A stretch of 64,000 nt of DNA from contig NC_134138.1 in the NCBI RefSeq assembly GCF_033958435.1, positions 180,776,798 through 180,840,797 of the forward strand. The letters run 5' to 3'. Positions 45,690 to 58,201 of the stretch are shown piece after piece. Origin of the DNA: Carettochelys insculpta (lineage: Eukaryota > Chordata > Testudines > Carettochelyidae). The first letter of the stretch is position 1; every line of letters begins with the position of its first letter. The position numbers and the translations under genes were made by a program. The notes beneath the pieces are model-generated. The model worked only from the letters and a program-made list of their open reading frames with translations. It was not told where the DNA came from and made no database searches.

Positions 45690-46360
45690 TACTTGATGTA
45701 TTACGAGTTAATTAGTGCAGTATCTACAGCAGTATCTACACGCCAAAATGAGAGAGAGGGTCTCAGGAGGCTACGTGCTGTACAAGTATGCCTGAAGCTA
45801 TAGTCCCTGTCTTCAAAAGGTTGGCATAGTCATGTGTGCCATTGGTCATGAAAATAGCTGCTTTGTAAGTGTGGTGGATAAGTTTTATGGCTGACAAGTA
45901 TTGATCCAGCAATTTGTGCTTACTGCACAAAGCCAGGTGCAGGCATTTCTTGGTTCTAAACTCTAGCCAGATTCCAAACTAAAGCATATGCCAGTTACAG
46001 CTGGTTCCAGGGGGAATGATCTTTGCAATCCTCCAGTGTGACAAAAATGCCCCTTTTAAAAGATTAACTTGCTTTTTCCTGTACATGGCCAGAAGGTCTC
46101 ATGGGGCTTCAGTGTAGGAACCCCACAGGGCTTGACTCAGGAATTACAAGGTCTGAGGCAGATGCCACTTCCCCATCACCAGCAGTGGCCAGGATGGATT
46201 TTCATTGAGAGGTACTGAGAGCCATTAAGCCCTGCAGAATGTGTTGAGTGACAGCCCTCTGTGATTCCCTCATGAGCTGCAGTTCTCTGTAGGAACTAGC
46301 CATTTCTGGGCATTGTCTGAGCAACACAGATCTCCGGTGTGCTCCTGCCCCTGCCACTCC
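45690..46360. other. unassigned stretch
   Basis: No gene or recognised repeat. Confidence 0.3.
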
Positions 46361-46365
46361 TTTCT

Positions 46366-46597
46366 GGCTGTGTCTACATTTAGCTCCCTACTTCGAAGGG
46401 AGCATGGTAAGTAGGGTGTCGGGAGATTATTAATGAAGTGCTGCACTGCATACGCAGCACTTTATTAAGCTAATTCTCCCCTGCGGCAACTTCGAAGGGT
46501 TAAACTTCAAAGGGCTGGCTCACATGTAGTAGCTGCTACTAACCCGCTGGTACTTCGAAGTGTCTGGGCAACTTCCAAGTCCCTTTACTCCTCGAAA
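46366..46597. mobile_element. left arm of a palindromic MITE
   Basis: Begins ggctgtgtctacattt; contains ctacttcgaagggagcatgg, 'attaatgaagtgctgca' and 'tacttcgaagtgtctgggca'; stops at the expected centre (tttactcctcga). Its reverse complement parallels 47,524-47,727 throughout. Confidence 0.75.
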
Positions 46598-47523
46598 TTT
46601 TTTATATTTGGATCGCAAAGTTCAAATATTTTCCCAGCCTAGTCACTCCCTAGGTATCCGTCTCGTAAAGCCACCTTATAATTTATAATGGTACAATACA
46701 GTCATCTGCCTATATTCCAGGGAGGCTTCGATAATTATGGTGATGAGTGCTGTAAAAAATACCTTTGAGAGAGTGAGAAGTCTAGGCTTAGAACTGGAAC
46801 AGCAGAGGTAAGGCAGGTCAGGATCAGGATGTTATGATACATGGCACAGTGTCATTACATGGCAGCACAGCTTCCTGGTGGTCAAACCAGTAGTTGGACT
46901 GATCTGTATTAACAGTTGTCTCTGGGAGTGTTGATACTATGCTCTGCTCAGTGTGGTCATTACACAGAAATAATTTATAGTGTCATGTCTCTTACTGTGT
47001 GATTGAAATCAGCTGATATTTGTATTTGTGCCTGGTTATGTAGGCAAAAGGTGACTTTTAGATTGCTTATTACAAAATGGCATTAGGAAATTCAGAGGCT
47101 CAGCCATGTATGTATGTGGAAACCTATAAAAATCATGGAATGTTTTGACCCAAAGTGTGTAAGGATGACCCAATGTTATTATACTATGATCAACCTTAAT
47201 TTTTGTTGTGTAATAATGCCAAATAAACTCTCTCTAGCCTTCAGTGTGTGACTTAAGCTCTTGGTGCCAATTCTGGAAATTCTCCATGGACATTCTGCTT
47301 TTTTATGCACAGTTGGGTATTCAGTATTTCTTGCATCATACGAAGCTTGTCTCTTCAAAGCTGCAGCTTGGCCTGGGGAAAGATAAGTGTTATCTAAGGG
47401 GAACCATGCAGTCCATGTGAGAGGCTACACCTGAGCAGGGGGAGCTCTAATGGGCTATAGAAATTGAGTAACACTCCTGGAAAGCCGTTAGTCAGTGAAG
47501 CCAGGCTGAAAACCATATTCATA
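46598..47523. other. 926-bp sequence between two MITE arms
   Basis: Not recognised. It has a polyadenylation-like aataaa near 47,222 but no clear terminal repeats or coding frame. It may have been inserted at the hairpin tip of the MITE. Confidence 0.35.
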
Positions 47524-47727
47524 GGTTTGAGGAGTAAAAGGACTTCGAAGTACCCCAGGCACTTTGAAGTACCGGTGGATGAGCTGCGGCTAGATGCAAG
47601 CCAGCACTTCAAAGTACTGTTTGGGGGCGGGGGGGGTTTGCTTATGCACCACAGCACTTCATTAATAAACTCACAACACCCTACTTACCATCCCCCCTTC
47701 GAAGTAGGGAGGTAGTGTAGACAAGCC
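47524..47727. mobile_element. right arm of a palindromic MITE
   Basis: Starts ggtttgaggagtaaaagg, contains 'gccagcacttcaaagta' and 'acaccctacttaccat', and ends ggtagtgtagacaagccc. It is complementary in order to 46,366-46,597. The outer flanks do not give a clear 3-bp match. Confidence 0.72.
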
Positions 47728-49290
47728 CTAAGAAACTCACTATGTACATATTCTTACCCTATAGGTGTTTTCATAGAGTAAAATCTTCAAACCAGAGCAG
47801 ATCTTTTTTTCTGATTTGGGTCAGCAACCTTTCATAGTTGTTCCTTCTTAGGGTGCGATAGGAACATTTCAAGGCAAACTGAAGGCAAAGAACTAATAGT
47901 GTCCTATTGCTCAGATAGACTTTTTCCCCTAGGGTGGGAAATCTTTCCCCTAAAACAGCCATCCACATGGATCAAAATGACTTTCAAAACCAGGTGGTAT
48001 AGTCACATGGCTTTCTAACATCACCTGCCTTCTAGACTTACAGGACAAACTACGCTGTTTACAGCTCATTAAATTTGTCACCCAGTCATTAGGGTTCCAG
48101 GAACACTATCAATGGCCCTTATTAGAACATTGAAAACTATAAACAGGCTTACACTTTGTATTAGAAAAATGATAAATGCTCCAATATGGAATGTAAGGTG
48201 CCAGCAGGTTATAACATTTAAAATTGATAGGTTACATGAGGTATTTTGTCCAAGGTATCTCTGAGGTATGCATTTATATTCATAATCCAGTTTTCATAAA
48301 GCACGGGGGAAGACCATTGCGCATATTTTCTAAATAGAGAAAAAGAAGTTAAGTTCCATCTAAGTTAGCACCTCTTATGCTCTGGCACCTTAGTATGGTT
48401 GAGCCAGCCCTGACAGTACATGAACAAGTTCAGTTATAGATATATATAATATACAAGTACATACAGTGGACAAGCTATTAGTGCTGTTTAAACAAAGCAA
48501 ACATCTCAGCCCTAATGCATGTGGTTTGTCCTTGACACCAAGATAAATGTGAGCAATTTTTGTTTTAAAAATATTGAGCTGTCTAAATGTAAATTGCTCA
48601 AGGGAGAATCAATCAAGTGTATCTACTTTTAATATTCCATTCATTGTTTCTTTAACTCTGCATATGAAGTGTTGGCATGGATGATTATTGTGGGTTTCAC
48701 TCAGCACTGTATTACATGTATCAAATGTTACAGTTCAAGGGCACAGAGAGATTAGTCATGAGAATGCAGAGAAAATGACAACAGGTTGTGATAAAAAATT
48801 GTCACGGTGACTTGAAATTAATACTCATATAAACTTTCTTTTATGTAAATCAGCTTCTCATTTCAGCGGAGTCATGTAACATGGCATTTATTTTGTGTAC
48901 TCTTAATACAATGATCTTCTCGCCCTATTTTTAAAACCACTTGCAAATGCAAAATAAATTTCCAATCTATAGCAGGTGATAGTATCTGAGCTTCAGAACA
49001 ACGTGAATTTGAAATGAAGCTTATACACTTTTTGTGTCTTTAACATCGTATGCTACAGAAAATGTATATGTGCCCTTGGAACTAGAACAAAATATATAGC
49101 TTAAAATAACGTAATTGCTGGAACAATAAATAATTGATGAGAAAATGCAGGCATTGAGGAAGTGGTTTTTCTTTCTTTCTTCCTTTTTTAAAGTAATGTA
49201 CTTATTACATATATTTTAAATGTTACAGGTTTCAATGACTAGAATGACCAAATATTCTTATTTCTTGTCTCTTGTTGTTTGTGTGTTCTG
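47728..49290. other. unassigned stretch
   Basis: AT-rich, no gene or recognised repeat. Confidence 0.35.
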
Positions 49291-49293
49291 ATA

Positions 49294-49698
49294 GGCGGCA
49301 TCTACACTGCAGCACTCTTTCAAAAGATGATCTTCTGGAAGATCTTCTTTTGAAAGAGTACATCCATACACAAAAAAGTGGATTGAAAGATCGATCCACT
49401 CTTTCAAGAGACAGCGTCCACACAGCCCCCACTCATTCAAAAGAATAGGCCAGGGATCAAAAAATCCAGCATTACGAGGACTGCCCTTTTGAAGAAAGGG
49501 CCAATGGAGTGTCTACACACGCTTTTTTCGAAAGAAGCTTTTGAAAGGAAGAGGTCTTCTTGAGCTGGATGTGGAAGAGGGCTTCTGAAAGAGGAGCCGC
49601 ATTCTTTTGATTTTTGGATTGAAAGAGCGCATTTTGTGTGTGTTCTTTCGAAAAAGGGCCTGATTTTTCCAGAAGAACTTGCTAGTGTAGACGCAGCC
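49294..49698. mobile_element. MITE, 405 bp, 3-bp target duplication ata
   Basis: Starts ggcggcatctacactgcagc; ends gctagtgtagacgcagcc; flanked by ata on both sides. The interior has 'ctcattcaaaagaataggcc', 'gggatcaaaaaatccagcat' and 'cgaggactgccc', shared in opposite orientation with 63,253-63,642. It is a second subfamily with TTTCRAAAG-type arms. Confidence 0.85.
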
Positions 49699-49701
49699 AT
49701 A

Positions 49702-51689
49702 GACTTTAGTGGGAATGGTTCATGGGAATAAAGAGAGTAGGATGTAAGCCATAGTTAAGTTTTTTTCTTTTCTCTCTCTCTCTCTTTTTGGAATACAAGG
49801 AGTTTAGATGGCTGATTAGAATATCATCATGTTTTTTTCCTTCAGTAATTTTTACTCTTTCTGATTGTCTAATTGTCTCCTTCCCACATTTTGGTAAACC
49901 ATTCTTTTTCTGTACTTTTCCAGCACAAATCCAATGCATCAAGAAATGTCTTTCAAACTTCATTTGTGGCTTTTGTTTTCTTGGTATCTCTTACATGAAA
50001 CAATTATTCCTATCACGTATGTAGAAAACACTGGCGTTTCATATTTATTTTTTGCAGTTACTTTGACTTTTGAAGGTTTCTTGCTCTTTTTAAAATAAAT
50101 TAATAAATAAAAGGGCTATGTTCTTGATTTTTAAGGAGAACCTGCCTTTGCCTTCAGTGACACATTGAAATCAATGGGTAGTGTTTGCTTAAAAATGGTT
50201 TAGCTAGTTATGACAGGAAGCTGCTTGGTAATATTGAGTGGATACATAAATGACGGTCATTAAGCTCAAAAGAAAAATGGTACTCTGCAAATGCTTTCCC
50301 CACATGGTAAATTGATTGACTTGGTCTCAATTCGCAGACACTAGAATTTGGAGTTTTCAGTTTAATAAATTTATAACTAACAGTTGGTCTTGTTTGGTAC
50401 AAATTTAGTATTTTCCTTCCTAAATATTAGATTTCTTCTTTTAAAGCTCATCAGCCGTAAGTAGTATTTGTGGTCACATGTATCTAGAAAGGGGAAAGAG
50501 AGGTTTGCATAGGTCACGAAGGTTAGTTTTCCTAAGGAACCATTATTTCCAGTGTAGTCTGAATCAGGTTTCTGTGTAAGAAGCTGGATATATTTTCTTT
50601 TCAAATATTTAAGAGGCTTGGGGGAATTGTGTGTGTAAAAGTTAGAAGAGCCAGCAGTTAGCTTTAACTTCTGTAGGCACCAGAGCTGCATGTCATTAAG
50701 GTCTCAGTGACTTTCTTTAATGTTTACTAGGATCTTACTTTCTTACTGATTTTACCCCTTTTTCCAATGCAATAGAGAAAACAGGTTTCCCTACACCATC
50801 TGCCAGGCATATGCTTTTCTCTCTTACTAATTTACTTCTGCTGAAATACTGTGTTGTGGACAAGGAATCCTCAATTTCCAGATGTCTTCATTTCTCTGTA
50901 CTCTTTTTAAAGTAATCCCAGGGCAGTAGATTGCTTCATCATAGGGTTCTAGTTCCAGAATATAGTATCAGAGCCACTTGTGGAGCTTATTTTTTTCAAT
51001 TCCAAAGAATGTATAGGTAAAAGAGATGAGCCCATTTCAGACAGGAAAAGTGGCAAACTTTGGAGCCGAACATGAGTAGACGGTGATAAGTCAGATTCTG
51101 TCTGGCCTTTCCTTGTAGATGCTGTTTTACAGTTGACATCCATGATAAGTCCAACTTCTGCACAATAACTAGCATTGTTTTTCTTTCATACTCAAAATAA
51201 GTCAGAATTTTTCAAGTCCAGTCTTGAAGAACACATTCCAAACAAGTCAGTAGAAACAAGCTATTATTCAGCCTATGGAAGGTCTTGGAAGTTAGCGCTG
51301 ACCCATGGTCTGTCTATAATTGTAGGGGTCAGTGCCTTCAGTTATCAATGTGAAAAGTGACTTAAAGTGGATTTCCTTCAGTGGCCAAGAAGAACTGATT
51401 ACTCTGTTTTCTCCAGTCAAATAAAAAGTACAACCACCCCAGAGTCAATCTGAATTACCTTTACGTTCAAGTTTTGGGAGATTTTGCTACTTTTGATCAT
51501 TGACGACTGAAGTTTTAATATTCTTGCTTAGCACAGTAGTAGAATGAGTATGTTTGGATTATCTTTTAGCTTGGACTTTTGTTGGTGTCTTTGTCCCCAC
51601 AACCCCTGATTTATATAAGAAACTTTGGTCAAAAAGTATATTAATTTTTACTACATGGCTGTTAAAGTTCCAAATGCTCCAGCGTTGTC
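49702..51689. other. unassigned stretch
   Basis: No gene recognised. A TC-rich run lies near 49,770-49,790. Confidence 0.3.
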
Positions 51690-51700
51690 CTATTGTACTT

Positions 51701-51880
51701 GAGTAACAGAGAGGTAGCTGTGTTAGTCTGTACCCCAACAAAACAAAGCAGCAGAAATGTAGCAGTTTAAATCCTAACAAAATGATTTTGATCTGAAGAA
51801 GTGGGTCTGTCCCACAAAAGCGCATCACTGAATAAATCATTTTCTTAGGCTTTGAAGTGCTACATTTCTGCTGCTTTGTT
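51701..51880. mobile_element. inverted PLE-tail dimer, 180 bp, 11-bp target duplication
   Basis: Flanks ctattgtactt (51690-51700) and ctactgcactt (51881-51891) differ by two transitions. Minus arm to 51,792, plus arm from CTGAAGA (51793-51799). The plus ribozyme core retains stem II and TGAT/ATCA stem I, but G12 has become A (CACAAAAGC). The minus arm carries the extended end. Confidence 0.86.
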
Positions 51881-51891
51881 CTACTGCACTT

Positions 51892-54238
51892 TGTCATGCA
51901 TATCAAACCTATGATAACAATAGTAAGGGGAAAAGCTATGTTTCTGTGCCAAAGCTTGCCAGAACTAACCTTCAGGTTAAGTTTTTAACTTCAGTGTTTG
52001 TGTTTACCTTTTTTTGGTCTATCTTCACTTTTGCCATAAATTAACTTTTTTTCCATGTTCCTTCAGAAACAGCTGTAGCTTGTCTCATGACACTGTTGTA
52101 ATGGTACTTTAATCACGTGCTGTGCTTTCTGCTTCTAACATTGCACAAAGTATTATTACATCTTCCAATTTTCAAATCTTACGGGAGTTTAATTGCTAAA
52201 CTGTGCCACACATACTTCATCCAGGGCCTGAATGAAAAAAGCAGATGGGATCAGTTTTCATATGAATTAAAAAATAAGGAAAAAAAAATCAACAGGAAAT
52301 AACCACTGGGCGCATAGTGGCGCTTGCTATATTCATTTCCGTTTTTCCCTGCCTTTGCTCCTCTCTCCCCCGCACCTCCTGCATTGTTCTGGGTTTGTCT
52401 TTAAAGTCTTCATGCTGTTGAAGTCATTAACTTTTATGGGTAGCTATAGACAGAACTATATGCAGACAGTGCCAACTGTCCCAGCAAAACATTAGGCAAG
52501 ATTTCATGGCCAAGCCTTGTAAGAAGGCAGAGGAAAATATGATGAGGGATTATTTTAACCCCCGCTCCCCTGAAATTTACTTCCATCCCGAAGTACTTTA
52601 GCGTCAATTCCTACATGGATTGCTCACCCCACCACTGAAATCCTGCCACTTCTGGGGAGCACGATGTTATCCAGAAATACGTTGTTGTGAAGGAAACAAA
52701 AAATCAGCTTATTCCATTTAAACAGTGGGAAAGAAATAATAGGTTCAAAAACTTATTCTTTATTCATGAGTCCTGATTTTTCTATAGTTAGAGTTCACAT
52801 CCTGAAATTGTTTTAAGTTCTAGGGATGTCTTCCTTAACATCTGCCAACATATTAACTGCATTAGTGAGCAAACAGTATACTGTAGCCAGCTTTGGGTTT
52901 TCTGTATTATTGCTTGCTCTCTCTTAACCTTGTTTCCTATGGGAGCACTTACTCTGCAAAGATATGTTTCTCCCTGACTCCCTAAAAGCTGCTGACCACC
53001 TGCAGCCTGTATATTCTTTGTTTTGGGGTCCAGAAACGCTGAGTATCTAGAAACATTGGAGCAATTCACACACAATTGTAGATCATCTTCATAAAACACA
53101 ATTAGCCATGTAAACACTTATTGAAGAATTTAAGTGGGAATTTAGTGTTGCATAGTGTTTTGCACTGGTATGAATTTTAACCCAAAATTGTAAATGAAAA
53201 AGAATCATTTAGTGATTGCATTTGTTAAAAACAATGTTGTCAAAGCTGCTTTTTGCAGGTTCTTAAATAGTCTGTTCAATTTAGCCCAAAGTTTAGTTCT
53301 TGAAGATAAGTCATTAGATCTCTTTACAATCTGAGTCAGAATTTCAAGAAGGGAAAAAAGGGAAGTCAAGTCCAGCTGATGTTTTCTTTATCGGTTCCAT
53401 AACTTAGTTGGAGGACTTTTGTTGCAAAGACATAAGATGCTTTTATAAAAGACAGGATATTTGGCAAACATTATTGGCTTATGAATGTGTATATTTATAT
53501 GTGTAAATGTGTAATATAAAAGTGTACTGGGACCAAAATCCTGGATCAGGATCCAAATTTTTACAGCTCAAGCGCATCACTAATACAATCAGATTAAAAA
53601 CTATGGCCTTATGAGCTGAACTTTGGCTACAATTCTGTGCTCTTAATGATTCAAGCATTATTATACAGTGATGACACACTTTCAGTTTGAGAGCCATTTT
53701 TTTCTCCAGTAAATTCCGAACACCTATCCATATAAAAGGTACAATTCTATTTTTTCCTGAAGGTTGAATATCTTTATTTTAGGTAGCCCAGACAAAGTAA
53801 TAGTGACTGGGGAAAGGAATAATGAAAGTGATCTATTTGAATATTCTATTGTACCTTGACTTTGTGGTATATCGGTGTTTGAATTACTAGGGATTGGTCT
53901 TTTAACTGGGGATTACTGTTCGACAACTTTAGGGAATATGAATGCTTTTATTATACCACCTAGTTTAGAAAGTTCTAAAGGCCTTTGTACCAGGAAGTCA
54001 AAACAATTACACTTTCTTAGCCAGATGCTTTGGCCTTTTGGTCTATTTTTCTGATTACCTCAAACATTTTTAATGTGTTACAGAAGCCAAAACTTCTAAA
54101 TATGTAAATGCAGGAGTAACACAGAAAATTTTGTGGAGCAATGGTTGTTCTGCACATCCTTGTTTCTCCAAGCAGGAACATGGGCCTGTTACAATGCATC
54201 CCTAATGCGGGAAGTGCATCTCATCTGAGAGAGTGACT
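51892..54238. other. unassigned stretch
   Basis: No gene or recognised repeat. The frames here (up to 109 aa) look random. Confidence 0.3.
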
Positions 54239-54300
54239 TTTTTTCTTGTAACAGCAACGAAGGGTCCTGTGGCACCTTATAGACTAACAGAAAACTTTTG

Positions 54301-54342
54301 AGCATGAGCTTTTGTGAGCACAGACTCACTTCATCAGATGCT
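54301..54342 (-). ncRNA. hammerhead ribozyme-like motif with mutated G12
   Basis: Minus strand: AGCAT (54338-54342), CTGATGA (54331-54337), extra A, stem II GTGAG/CTCAC (54314-54329), AAAA in place of GAAA (54310-54313), GCTC, ATGCT (54301-54305). Stems I and II are fully paired. Loss of G12 predicts an inactive ribozyme. Confidence 0.55.
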
Positions 54343-54412
54343 GGTCATGGAAATCTGCAGGGCCAGGTATAAATAAGCCAGAGCAAGGCTGTGGGTAACA
54401 AGGTTAGCTCAG

Positions 54413-55041
54413 TCAGGAAGGGTGAGGCTTATTACCAGCAGTTGATCTGGAGGTGTGAACACCAAGGGAGGGGAAGCTGCTTCGGTATTTAGCCAGCTGT
54501 TCGCAGTCTTTGTTTAAGCCTGAGCTGAGGGCATCGAATTTGCAGATGAATTGTAACTCAGAAATTTCTCTTTGGAGTCTGGTCCTGAGAATTTTTTGCT
54601 GTAGGATAGCTACTTTTAAGTCTGCTACTATGTGGCCCAGGAGATTGAAGTTCTCTCTTACGGGTTTTTGTATATTACCATTTCTGATATCTGATTTGTG
54701 TGCGTTTATTCTTTTCTGTAGAGACTGTCCAGTTTGTCCGATGTCTATAGCAGAGGGGCATTGCTGGCACATGATGGCATAAATTATATTGGTAGATGTG
54801 CAGCTGAATGAACCCACGATGGTGTGGCTGATCTGGTTAGGTCCTGTAATGGTGTTGCTGGTGTAGATATGTGGGCAGAGCTGGCAATGAGGTTTGTTGC
54901 ATGGATGGGTCCCTGAGTTAGAGTGACTGTGGTGCGGTGTATAGTTGCTGGTTAGGATTTGCTTCAGGTTGGCAGGTTGTCTTTGAGCTAAGACTGGTCT
55001 GCCTCCCAAGGCCTGTGAAAGTGGGGGATCATTGTCCAGGA
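54413..55041 (-). pseudogene. PLE GIY-YIG endonuclease region, partial
   Basis: Open to the stop at 54,413, about 209 residues of PLE sequence. Cys-rich motif CNKPHCQLC, then IYAIMCQQCPSAIDIGQTG: the Tyr of the second (YIG) motif is Asp here, so nuclease activity is doubtful. 'LQKRINAHKSDI' follows. The 20 residues preceding ILDND in the open frame come from flanking LINE sequence. The reverse transcriptase is lost by 5' truncation. Confidence 0.88.
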
Positions 55042-55052
55042 TTTTTTCTTGT

Positions 55053-55800
55053 GTGATACACTCTCTCTCTTCTTGGCAGTCACTCAGTAACGAGTAGGAT
55101 GTCACCTTTTTACGTGTGAGTTTGTTGATGGCTGATCAGCCCGATTCTGGAGCCTCAGATCTTATCACAGAAGGGGCAGGTGTTGGTAGCTGTTGGAGTG
55201 GCATGGTGTAATTTTTGCTGCTTTTTTTTGTTTTCCACTTCTCCTTATCTGCACTGCAGTGGACCTCTTAGATTGCACCACCACTTCATGGACACTCTCC
55301 ACTGGGGATGGTCTCGGGCAAGGTTCTTCCCAAAGGTTAACACCAATGCTGCCCTTTTTCATGTGTGCCGTCAGCCTGTCCTTATATCATTTGCACTCAC
55401 CCCCAACACTCCTCTGGCCTTCCTCCAACTCGGAGAACAGAATCCGTTTTGGGAGCTGCTGATCACACAGCCAAACCATCTGACCAGTCCAACAAAGTTG
55501 ATTGATAAATGATAATGGCTTCAGTGTTGGTCATGTTCACGATACCAGTGTTTGTGTGCCTATCCTCCCAAGAAAGATTCTCCAGAGGCACCATTGATGC
55601 TGTTGTTCAAATGTCTTCAAATGATGCTTGCATGTTGTCCCAGGATTCATATGTGTACTGTAGCAATGGAACAACAACTGCACAGAATACCCCGTAGTGT
55701 GTGATACTGGCATGGTTACAATCATGGGACTGAGTGCTTGAGTGAGCAGGCTTTTGCAGTAAAAGGATAAGTGCTGCTGACTGGGCATCTTCTATAATGG
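55053..55800 (-). pseudogene. LINE C-terminal fragment, broken
   Basis: Minus-strand translation in changing frames gives 'LFSELEEGQRSVGGECKRYKD', 'LTAHMKKGSI' and, near the end, 'TCPFCDKI' then 'GSRIGLISHQQTHT', a C2H2-like finger. This matches the C-terminus of the LINE type whose endonuclease lies at 28,290-29,165. Stops and frameshifts are present. Confidence 0.7.
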
Positions 55801-56550
55801 GTCCTCAACTCTGAACTTCCTTGCTGCCCCTTGCATTTGTTAGTATTTCAGGTATGCTGCAAAGCTAAATTTTCCTTTCAAGCTTTTGTGCAGAAGTGTT
55901 TTGAAGTATACAGGTAGTCAAGTATATAGGCAAGTTCAGTATGTATTTTGAGTTGTCTCTTTTATTTTATAGCCTTGTTATAATTAATAGCAAAATTTGA
56001 ATAAACACATAATCTAAAAATTAACAAAATAAATTACTGGTGCCTTTAGAAATGAATTCAAACAGGAAATAATTAAATTTAGTTCAATAGCAAAATCCTC
56101 AAAAGTATTTTGGGCAAGGGCTGTCATTTACTTTGTATTTTTACAGTGCCTACCGCAGTGGGGCCCTAATATGGTCAGGGCATGGCCTGTAGCAGTTTAT
56201 TGGAAAATACTTTCAAATCTTGGTGCTGAACTTCACTTTCAGCTCTGTATCAAAGCAGATAATATTTTACCTAAAAACCAGTAACTAGATGTGCGCTTAA
56301 AAGTTGGACTGTTGGCAAACCATATAAGAAGCAGAATTTCTTTTATTTGTCTGTGGTTAGAGCCCCATTTTTAGTTACCATATGTGGCCACATAAATGAT
56401 AACCTCATTTTTGCTTTCTAAAGGGTTGCTACATAATTGTTCTTCAGAATTTAAGCTTTCATGGGGGGAAAAAACTGCCACTGTTGTCTGATGCAAAGCT
56501 AATTTTTTTCAAAATATGAAGGAAGTGTGAACTGATGTCTGCCTGAGGTT
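55801..56550. other. unassigned stretch
   Basis: No gene. 56,135-56,180 ('acagtgcctaccgcagtggg' then 'gccctaatatggtcagg') is a common reptile repeat-like phrase. Confidence 0.3.
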
Positions 56551-56790
56551 ACATCTATGCTACCCTGGAGATAGTCTAGTATGGATGTGTGAAATTGACT
56601 TCTCCGGTCGCAGCTGATCCCTGTACTCCTCGTGAAGTGCAAGGAGTAAGGCAGGTCAGTGGTAGGAAGTCTCCCATTGACTTTCCCTGGTAGGGACGGC
56701 CGAGTTAGCAGAGCACAGGTAAGTCGATTTTAGCTGTGCAATTGCCATAGCTAGAACTTATGTCTACACTAGGTGAAGTAAGTCGACCAC
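56551..56790. mobile_element. MITE, AGTCGAC type
   Basis: 'gttacatctatgctaccctg' begins; 'cattgactttccctgg', 'gtaagtcgattttagctgtg' and 'gcaattgccatagctagaac' follow, then 'tatgtctacactaggtgaag' and 'taagtcgac'. Shares inner phrases with 38,158-38,460. Confidence 0.5.
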
Positions 56791-56799
56791 AGATATGCA

Positions 56800-58200
56800 G
56801 CCTTAATCTGTAGTAAGCTTTAAACAATAGCTTTAATGGAATCTTTATGATTGTTTTGAAAGGCTTTCCACTTATCAGAATACTTCAAAACAATAAGACA
56901 TGTTACAACTTTGAGGTTTCAGGAAAAACTAAAGAGATCAATAAAAGAAGAAAAATCTGAAAATTTTCCTTCTGGATTTTATGGAGCTATTCATGTGGAC
57001 AAAAATCCCTTTAGTAGAGACAATTATCCCACTATTTTTCAAAGATAGGAGTCTGAATTAGACTGGTAATTTAAATGTTATGAATTTCAGAAAGAAAGAT
57101 AATTGTACTGCATTCAGATATCTCTGGTGGATTCTGCTGTTGCATCTTTAATCATAGATATAGCAATTAGGGTTACTCTAATTGCAGCTGAAAGCTATTG
57201 AAGTTCTTATTGGAGTTGGGCTAGAACCAACCAGGAGCATATCAGCATCACAGCAAAAGCATTTGTATCTCAGTGATGATTGAAAATATTTTTTCCGTAT
57301 TGCAAATACTGATACTTAAACTAAGGTGGGAAATCACTACCACAGCACTATTGGTAATTTGATGGAAATAACTTTATTAACTAATTGATAATATAAATGT
57401 AAACATTTCCAAGAAAGGAGAGGGAAGGCATGATAATATTTTATTTATTTTTAAGTCTTTTCTTTCCACCCTCTAACCTCTCCTGGTTTTTGTCTTTCAA
57501 ATGTCAGGTCACTGTGTACAGGTTTATTTACATTAAATCAAACCTATAGCTACTTTTTCACATTGAGTCAGTGTACATAATTGGCTCAATCTGTAATACA
57601 TAAATGACAAATGTAAATATTTTAACAAGTGAGCAGCTGCTGCATTTCCACTTCATGCTCTTTGTGCCGCTATTGAAGAAGTTGGGGGATGGGGAAGGAG
57701 GAGGGGTAGAGGAACATAATGAGAGAATGAGAAAGTGCACCAAAATGACACATCTTGAGAGAATGTGTTTTAGTGCTGGAGATTTACAAAGTTTTCCTCT
57801 ATTCCATGGCAACCTGGGTACACAGATTAAACATGCTATTTGAATAACAGAGGGCAGGTAATCTCTGTGCCAAAAATGAGGGGGGGGGGGAGAGAGACCG
57901 AGAGATGGAGAGCTTGATGAAACCAGCAGATATGTGTGACTCTGTTTGTTGCCTGTATGTTAGCAGAAGGAATAACTTTGGAGCAAACTGGGGTTTTGGC
58001 TTGAATTGTAGGTTTCCATTAATTATGTTTGGAGAGTACATTTCATTTTTTAAAAAAGCAATATAGAACTCTATAGCTGTCTGCAAGCCATTGGCATGTT
58101 CTTTAAAAGCTCCTTAACAAACTGAAGTTATAATTTGTCTTGAAAATGGAGACAGTTTTTTTTTTTCTTAATGCTCAGCAATAACCCAATGCTAGAAATT
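56800..58200. other. unassigned stretch
   Basis: No gene. A G-run and GA-rich tract lies at 57,880-57,905. Confidence 0.35.
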
Positions 58201-58201
58201 A

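Larger units (their letters stand above)
54250..55041 (-). mobile_element. 5'-truncated Penelope-like element copy 2
   Basis: 792-bp minus-strand insertion flanked by ttttttcttgt (54239-54249 and 55042-55052). Similarity to copy 1 stops exactly at the duplication (at ...ILDND). It contains the linker, zinc-binding and GIY-YIG region, then the 3' tail. It lies against the 3' end of a LINE fragment. Confidence 0.88.

Noticed and set aside
46598..47523. Solo LTR between the MITE arms, suggested by an aataaa and a downstream TG-rich end
   Set aside because: No matching terminal dinucleotides, duplication or second LTR could be found.
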